Position numbers and translations under genes: made by a program
Shown here: positions 57,459 through 64,000 of the stretch, in pieces
How positions within the stretch are numbered: position 1 is the first letter of the stretch
How the letters are laid out: every line of letters starts with the position of its first letter
Notes under the pieces: model-generated
Told to the model about the DNA's origin: nothing
Databases searched by the model: none
Seen by the model: only the letters and a program-made list of their open reading frames with translations
NCBI GenBank assembly: GCA_032718565.1
Contig: JAVGVS010000056.1
Span: 636,501 to 700,500 of the forward strand
Reading direction: 5' to 3'
Length of the DNA: 64,000 nucleotides
From: Distichodus sexfasciatus
Taxonomy: Eukaryota; Chordata; Actinopteri; Characiformes; Distichodontidae

Positions 57459-58800
57459 ACTTAATATTTATTCATATTTTCATCAGCTCAACTATTATCA
57501 GCAGAAGCAGTAATGAACATCCTTTATCATTTCACCTCTTCATACCTTTCCCTTTTCATCCCCACATTTTTTAGCGTGCAGTAAACTCACATTTTATCTA
57601 AATCTAGCTAATTACTGTATGTCACTTTAAATGTTCATATGCACTCTTTTCAAGGGACTGAGAAATTTCCTCCTTTCAAAGAGTAATTTATTTGTGGTTA
57701 CGTTTACTTTGTTGTTTAAATAGTCTTTGACTTTAAAATTTTATGGTGTATCTTCAGTCCCAATAGGCTGCATCTCACGCAGGCTTTTAGTGTGTTATTC
57801 TGGAATTGTTCAGTTTAGTGCATTTTAACACGCAGACTCTGGGTAGCTGACACTCGCTACGGAAGCTGTTATTCAGTTTAGTGTTTTTATTCATGGCAGA
57901 GTGTAATTTTTTCACACCTCCAAAGCCAGAAACTCAGAATTTCTATAACCGCAGGGCCATTTATATATAAAAAGACATTCACAGAGAGGATTCTGTGTGT
58001 TACGCGGTTGAATTAATGTGTTGCTGATAGATGAAGAAAAGTAAAAACGGAGTTGAACTGAGCACTTCATTCCTGCTGCTGTAACACTTTCAATATAGCA
58101 AGTTGCAGGGAGAGGGATTATTTTAAAACCTGTGCATCATTCGTACATTCCTGTTAAAGTAAAGCCAAAAAGCTCAAAACCTGAAAAGCTCATGTTAATT
58201 TCCAAAACCAAAATTAAAATATGAATAACAAGTCATTGTCCGATTTCCCATTTCGTGATCAAATACATGTCCAAAAAATGGAAAACAGCTAATTATAATC
58301 CTTTTTTTTTTCATTGGATGCAAGTGGTGTGACCCAGAAGTTCAGAAGGTCGCTGGTTCAAGACCCGGATTATATACTGTGTTTATATACTGTATTTATA
58401 TGTATACTTGTACAGTATATAGCGGGGATAACAATAAAGTTTACTTTGACATTGACTTCACAATTTTTCATATAAAAACAATACGTACGTGTGAAATAGA
58501 GACCAATAGAGGCCAGGTAGAGATGCCAGTGAATTGATGGTTCTTGTCATGCAAATTCATTTCGCGTTGGGTCGAAGTACAAAATAAATGGTCGAATTCT
58601 GACTTATATTTGAAAATACTGTTTGAGTGAGGGATTGTTTGACTTTGTTTTAAATATTGCGCTTTAAATATTTGCAATTTCCTGTATAAAACTTGACGCA
58701 GTGTTCGGTTCTTCTTCCAAGATTTTGTTCATACTCCAAGCTCAAATTTGGTCATGGTCACTATAAACTGTAATGGTCACACCACTTGTGTTCAGTAAAA
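57459..58800. other. intron or 3' sequence, no gene
   Basis: AT-rich. 58230-58345 resembles part of the 4400-4660 region (AAGTGGTGTGACCCAGAAG here, AAGTGGGGTGACCCGGAAG there), so both are probably repeat-derived. Confidence 0.35.
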
Positions 58801-59335
58801 AAGTCAAATTCAAATTCAAATTCAAATTCAAATTTAAATTCAAATTCAAATTCAAATTCAAATTTATTTATATAGCGCTCTTAACAACAGTCATTGTCAC
58901 AAAGCACTTTACATATAACCGGCCTAAACCCCCCAACAAGCAAGCCTGAGGCGACAGTGGCAAGGAAAAACTCCCTCTAATAGGAAGAAACCTTGAGAGG
59001 AACCAAGACTCGGAGGGGAACCCCATCCTCCTCTGGGCGACCGGGCGCACCAACATTTAATGTACAACAAGCAATAGTTCAAGATGAGTTGTTAGTTATT
59101 TAAAGAAGCAAAGATACAAAGATAGTCCAAGGGATATTTCGAATCCCGGGTTGTTGATGGGCCACTTGCAGGACCCTCTCAGCAACATTAAGCTGAAATT
59201 AGTTAAGTATTGTGCTGCTAAGTCAGTAGACGTCCATAGGGTCCAATCCCAGTTGGTTTCATGATGATGTCCCCATGGAGTCCTGGTGCGGGTTCAGTGG
59301 GTCAGGATCAGCTCGGGAGGGTTGACAAGGTCAAG
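58801..59335. repeat. widespread fish repeat with (AAATTC)n head
   Basis: A short AAATTC array (58805-58862), then TTTATATAGCGCTCTTAACA, GAGGCGACAGTGGCAAGGAA, AAACTCCCTC and GAAACCTTGAGAGGAACCAA, a dispersed family common in teleost genomes. The 62-codon minus-strand frame through it is a by-product. Confidence 0.7.
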
Positions 59336-59384
59336 CGTCAAATGGAATGAGTGTTTCCCAAACTTTTACATTTTTTTATTTGGG

Positions 59385-59665
59385 CACAAATCATGGGGGG
59401 GACCAACTCCACAGCGCACACACACTCACACAGTCACACTCTTATTCACACCTTATGGGGCCAGTTTAGAGTCACCAATTAACCTATAGTTCATACCTTT
59501 GGACTGTGGAAGCAAACCGGAATGGCCAGAGGAAGCCCACGCGAACACGGGGAGAACATGTAGACTCCACACAGAAAGGCCTTGCGGCTGACCCGGGGAT
59601 CGAACTGAGGACCTTCTCGCTGTGAGGCAGCAGCACTAACCACTGTGCCTCCGTGCCGTCCTATT
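59385..59665 (-). mobile_element. family B repeat with tRNA-like head on the minus strand
   Basis: GGGGATCGAACTGAGGACCT and GCAGCACTAACCACTGTGCC at the right end are the reversed tRNA-like head; the left part is truncated. Confidence 0.7.
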
Positions 59666-60373
59666 TTTGGGGGATTTCAAAATGAATGTTGGTTTTTGAC
59701 TATAATGTGGATAATGAATAATCAAATTACCCATTTTTAAAGGCATTATACAGAGGATAAAAACTTCCCCTACATTTTTCCTCTCTTTTCTCGTGCTTTT
59801 TTCATCACCCTTTTTCACTTGCTAAGTCTCATTCCCATTCAAGTACACATCCGTCCTCTCCACTCACCTCATAACACACTTCACTTGTACCAGTCTTTAC
59901 TGCAAAGTTGAGCTGGCTGCTGTTATTCCTCTTTAATGACATTCGGCAAACGAGAGTTTTGGCTCTTTTTTTTTTTTCAACGCTGTATCGATTGGTCTGC
60001 GAGTTTCTCACATCGTCCACTGCTTAGGGAGTATAACACTATCGCATTTGAGTGCAATAAGTCGTGACTAATTGTTTGAGAAATGAATCAATGTCTTCTT
60101 CCTCTGCAGCGCGCACCAGACTCGGGGGCTTAATGTTGAGAGCACTCCATCCTCTTAGAGAATTATCCTTTTGACAGGATTTGGGAAAGGAAAGTGGGGG
60201 GAGAGGGGCACTTGAGGAGGCAGTGGAGAGTTTATTTCATCATGCCAGATGATGAGAAGTCCTTGAACTCGGCCTCTTTGGTCAAGCTTGGTGAGAGAAC
60301 TGACTAGCAGATGTGGCGCCGAACAGGCCTGGCCTGGACTAACAACATGGAAAGTGTTAATCTTGCTCTGAAA

Positions 60374-60375
<2 letters not shown>
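59666..60375. other. unassigned sequence
   Basis: 60100-60350 is unique and GC-richer; no coding content is recognised. Confidence 0.3.

Positions 60376-60410
<35 letters not shown>
60376..60410. repeat. (CA)n microsatellite
   Basis: About 17 uninterrupted CA units. Confidence 0.95.
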
Positions 60411-60411
<1 letters not shown>

Positions 60412-60540
60412 CCACTCATTCACACACACTCAGCAGTGTTCACATGAGGAACTGCAAGGATCCCGAAATCGACATGACACTTAGTGGAGGGGTTTAGTCA
60501 CAAAACTGGGTATTCTAACAATGTTATAATCAAGAAAGTG

Positions 60541-60619
60541 TCAGGGAGAGAGGGAGATATAGACGCATAGAGAGTGATATTCGGGGATGCAGAGAAGTAG
60601 AAGTAGAGGAGAAGTAGAT

Positions 60620-60662
<43 letters not shown>

Positions 60663-60702
60663 CACACTGATAGGAAGAGATAGAGAAAGACGGAAAGGAA
60701 GG

Positions 60703-60742
<40 letters not shown>

Positions 60743-61270
60743 GGAAGGAAGGAAGGAAGGAACAAAGATAGATGGAGAAGAGATAAAGAGATAGATAGAG
60801 ATACACACAGACATAAAGAGATAAAGACCTAGATAGATAGAAAGACAGACAGACAGACACATACATCTAGATATAAAAAGCTAGAGAAATACAGAGAAAG
60901 GAAAAAACAGAGATAGATGGAGAGATAGACAGAGAGACGGAGAGAAAGATCGAGTAAAAGCAGGAGAAGCGGATAACGGAGACAGCGAGAGAATAAGACA
61001 GAGGGGCAGATACAAACACACTCATAGAGAGAGATACATAGACAGAACTATAGATAAAAACGTGTGAGAGAGACAGAGAAAGGTTGAAACAAGGGCACAG
61101 ATAGACAGAGATAGGAAGAGAGAGAGAGAGAAACTGTGGGAGATTCAGAGATACAGAGAGAGAGAGAAGTTAGATACAGACATATGCACACAAATTGAGA
61201 GATACTGATACAGATAGAAAGATAGAAAAATGGCACAAAACAGAGAGAGAAAGGAAAAAAGAGATCAGTT
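60541..61270. repeat. purine-rich degenerate minisatellite
   Basis: About 730 bp of A/G-rich DNA built of AGAGAGATAGATA and GACAGAGAGA words. It includes (GA)n at 60623-60660 and 60708-60735 and (GGAA)n at 60736-60760. On the complementary strand it resembles the pyrimidine array at 1-1640. Ser/Leu-rich minus-strand open frames here are artefacts. Confidence 0.8.
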
Positions 61271-62095
61271 AAATGCTGAATAAACCCTATGACTAACTGC
61301 CATACGCTAGTATGCAAATATCATAATCACTGGCCTTGAATACACCATGACTGTATGTTTGAAAAGATCATGTGGCATTGCTGTTCAGAAAAACCCTTTA
61401 GTGCTGGGTAATTTCCTGCCTTTAGAAGGCTGTTTTCCTCTGTTTGAAAGGAAACCAAATAAGGTACATATACAGAGGCTAGCTGAAGAATTCCTCATCC
61501 CTCATCCTGATTTATCTCTCCTGCTCGGGCCTGTAACAGCTGCCTCATTTAGAGAATTTACTCAGTACAGATCATTTTCAGTTGGTGTTGTTTTGGGAAA
61601 CATCATCATTTAGCCTTCGTCATTTTGATCTTCATTTATGTGCCATGTAATAAGTCAAACGATAGCAAGCTTATAGAATCTATTTGTACGGGAGTGTGTT
61701 ATATTTGTACCTATTTTGGTTAATGGTGATGCTGGTGAGACAGATATCTAGTGAGAGCATGACAACAGCTGCTCTAGCTCTTGTTCTCTCCAGACACCTG
61801 CTGTCCACCCAGACCATTACTGCGACGTCCATCGTGCCACACTGCAATGCTAACTAACAGATGTGGAAGGACAAAACATTAATAGTGTATATTTGTGTAT
61901 ACAATATGTCTATAGATGCAAAAAAAAAAAATCTGAACGCGAAACTGAAGCGTGGGCTCATCGTATATGTAACAGTAGTGCACTACAGGACTTGCTGGGG
62001 GCAGTATTGTCTGCCGTGCCTTCATTCTGTATTAGGGTTGGGGACAAGAAAAGCCACACGAGTCAAGACCAAGACCAGTGTGTGTCGAGACCAAT
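61271..62095. other. unassigned sequence
   Basis: An 88-codon open frame at 61347-61613 has no recognised content. No EGF or lectin text is present. Confidence 0.25.
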
Positions 62096-62497
62096 GCCAT
62101 GTCCACACGTACACGGGTATTTCTGAAAACGGAGGTTTTTCTATGCGTTTTGGCCTTTCGTCCACACGTAAGCGGTGTTTTGGGTCAGTGAAAACGGAGG
62201 TTTTTGAAAACTCCGGCCAAAGTGGCGATTTTTGAAAACTGTTTCTGCGTTTAGGTGTGGACAAGAAAAACGAAGATTTTGGAAAACGGACCGTTTCACG
62301 TCACACTGTGCGCCACTCATATGACGTGACAGTATACGCCGTGTCTACATTAGGTTTTCAGCTACTATGCAACGCATGCTTTTGACAGCGTTTTTTGCGA
62401 TTGTGTGTGGTAGGAGATATTTTTGAAAACGTGCTCGTGTGGACGCGATTTAAAAACAAAAAAACCCCAGAAATACCCATGTACATGTGGACATGGC
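62096..62497. mobile_element. MITE with GCCATGTCCACA ends
   Basis: The left end GCCATGTCCACACGTACACG and inverse right end GCCATGTCCACATGTACATG match over about 30 bp with two differences. Internal GAAAACGGAGGTTTTTGAAAA-like words recur. Length is 402 bp; non-coding. Confidence 0.75.
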
Positions 62498-64000
62498 CTT
62501 GGGCAAGATCAACACTCTAAAGGGCCTAGACGAGACTGGACCAATGCACGTTTTACACCACATGCCAAATAAGTGGAACACTCTAAATCTAAGCAACATT
62601 AAACATGTTTATTCAATATTTCTCTCTTACATATCTATAATGAGGAAATCGCTCCACTGTAAGCAGTTATCCCAACTGATCACATCATATGTTAAACTCA
62701 ACAAACCACAGTGGAGGAACACTCCTCAAGATCAAACTCACTGTTTTACTGGCTTGCAGAGTTGTTATTATGCAGAGACACATTATGGCTCAGTACTGTA
62801 AAAAAAAAAAAAAAAAGGTTATTGCCAGGCGGAAACACTTTTTTATCCATTTGGTATCTGTCTGGATACCGAATGAAATTATTTGATAACAAGTTTTGAT
62901 AAAGTTTTGGGTAATTTTGATCCGATTTGGACTCATTTTGGCCTATAAAATTAGCTGCTTTTGGCCTTTCTGGAAGAGAACTACATTTTTGCGGTTGATG
63001 GCGTTCCATATTAGAGTCGCGACGATAACACGGGTCTTTTTTACACAATTACTTCTGGTTTTGTGCACGGATTTACTCAGAAATAACTCCATACACAGAG
63101 GAATGGATATCATGTCCGGTAAGTTCAAAGTCGGTGTGACGGATTCTGACGGTGTGTGTGTGTGGTTTCTGTAAGTTAAGAGCGACCGATCTCGAGTCTC
63201 CCAAACACTATTCTGTGCCAAGGTATGAACGATGCTGAAATTTCTGATAGAATGGACGTATTTAAGAGAGGTGCAGTGTTTCTCAGTGTTCTTATTTATT
63301 TATAGGGTGCATCAGTGCAATCTCTCTCCTGCAGTTTATGTCTCTTTATTAACACATTTAAAGCCAGCACATTGACTGGTACGCCGCTAGTTGCAGCTTC
63401 CGCTAACTTCTGGTGTTGCCCCTCTTACTCTCCGTGTGGAAACAAAATTACGAACACGTTACAGTTCAACTGGGGCGCTGGTATTTTAGGTTTTGAAGAA
63501 CACGAGTCATTTGGCGTTTACTCAGAGTAGAAGCAAATTAAACGTTATCTCTGTAATGTTGCATTTAATGAAGGAGATGCGTCTGTCGTGTTCACGTAGT
63601 TTTCTCCGCAGACGCGCCGATTTCCACGAAACACCAGTACTGGAGTATAAAACACTTGTATTCTATTAATAGGTATTTGAAGATTTTAAGCCTTATATTT
63701 GAACTTTTATTTTAGGTAATTTGAGGTAATTATTTGTACATTTTAAAAGGCCAGTTGCACTTTAATTTGTATTATAAAGTTGTGATTATTTTTTTGTGGT
63801 TATATGTATCAGTGTTACATATACATTTTACTAAGCTATTTAAATTCATGTTTTTATAGGATATTATTTTACTATATGAACGTATGTAATGTTCAAACAG
63901 AGACTGGACGATAGAGAGACATATTAATCATTGCAGCCCTAAAAGTAGCGCAGTCGATTAGTCAACCCTCATTTCTCTCATGTCCCCCTTTGCTGCTTCT
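62498..64000. other. unassigned sequence to the window end
   Basis: A poly-A run at 62800-62817 may mark an old retroposed tail. The rest is AT-rich with no gene, terminal repeat or exon that I recognise. Confidence 0.25.

Noticed and set aside
60498..60866. Ser/Leu-rich minus-strand open frames
   Set aside because: By-product of the purine-rich tract and its GA microsatellites.
1..64000. CRISPR array, prokaryotic operon or phage-like system
   Set aside because: No regularly spaced identical repeats, no compact gene clusters and no ribosome-binding sites; the sequence is vertebrate.

Overview
The window is nuclear DNA of a ray-finned (teleost) fish. The signs are split genes with GT/AG introns, a vertebrate extracellular-matrix gene, and dense fish-type repeats: tRNA-derived SINEs, Tc1-like elements, many short inverted-repeat transposons (MITEs) and an RTE-type LINE fragment. 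The repeat mix resembles otophysan fishes, but that is only an impression. There is no prokaryotic, plasmid, phage or organellar sequence.

One protein-coding gene is recognisable, on the + strand: the 5' two thirds of a hyaluronan-binding chondroitin sulfate proteoglycan of the lectican family, best matched to neurocan (ncan). The exons are: a GC-rich possible promoter/5'UTR exon (about 3950-4375); a signal-peptide exon (6533-6606); a V-type Ig exon (19816-20208); link module 1 in two exons (30496-30663 and about 32370-32503); link module 2 in one exon (34889-35161); a first central-region exon (about 35552-36306); and a Ser/Thr-rich, chondroitin-sulfate-bearing central exon (40343-41515). 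Every domain junction is phase 1, as is usual in lecticans. The EGF, C-type lectin and sushi exons of the C-terminal G3 domain were not found in the remaining 22.5 kb, so the gene either continues past 64000 or is broken.

The most notable observation is uneven coding quality. The signal, Ig and large central exons are open and in phase. The link-module exons and the first central exon, all between 30.5 and 36.3 kb, carry many small indels: the conserved protein text is still legible but jumps between frames, two stretches hit stops, and one splice donor looks damaged. This is either a decaying neurocan paralog or a local assembly-quality problem.

The rest is intron or flank. 1-1640 is a degenerate pyrimidine minisatellite split by an hAT-like MITE. 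4.7-5.8 kb holds diverged tandem duplicates ending in a small unexplained ORF. Intron 2 (6.6-19.8 kb) holds SINEs, nested MITEs, an internally deleted Tc1 element and a stretch that looks like conserved non-coding DNA. Intron 3 (20.2-30.5 kb) opens with an AT-rich degenerate repeat and contains a Tc1 derivative with head-to-head transposase ends. 36.3-64 kb holds further MITEs, SINEs, an RTE reverse-transcriptase fragment and a purine-rich minisatellite. I see no evidence of a new biological system; the points worth following are the neurocan lesions and the repeat architecture.
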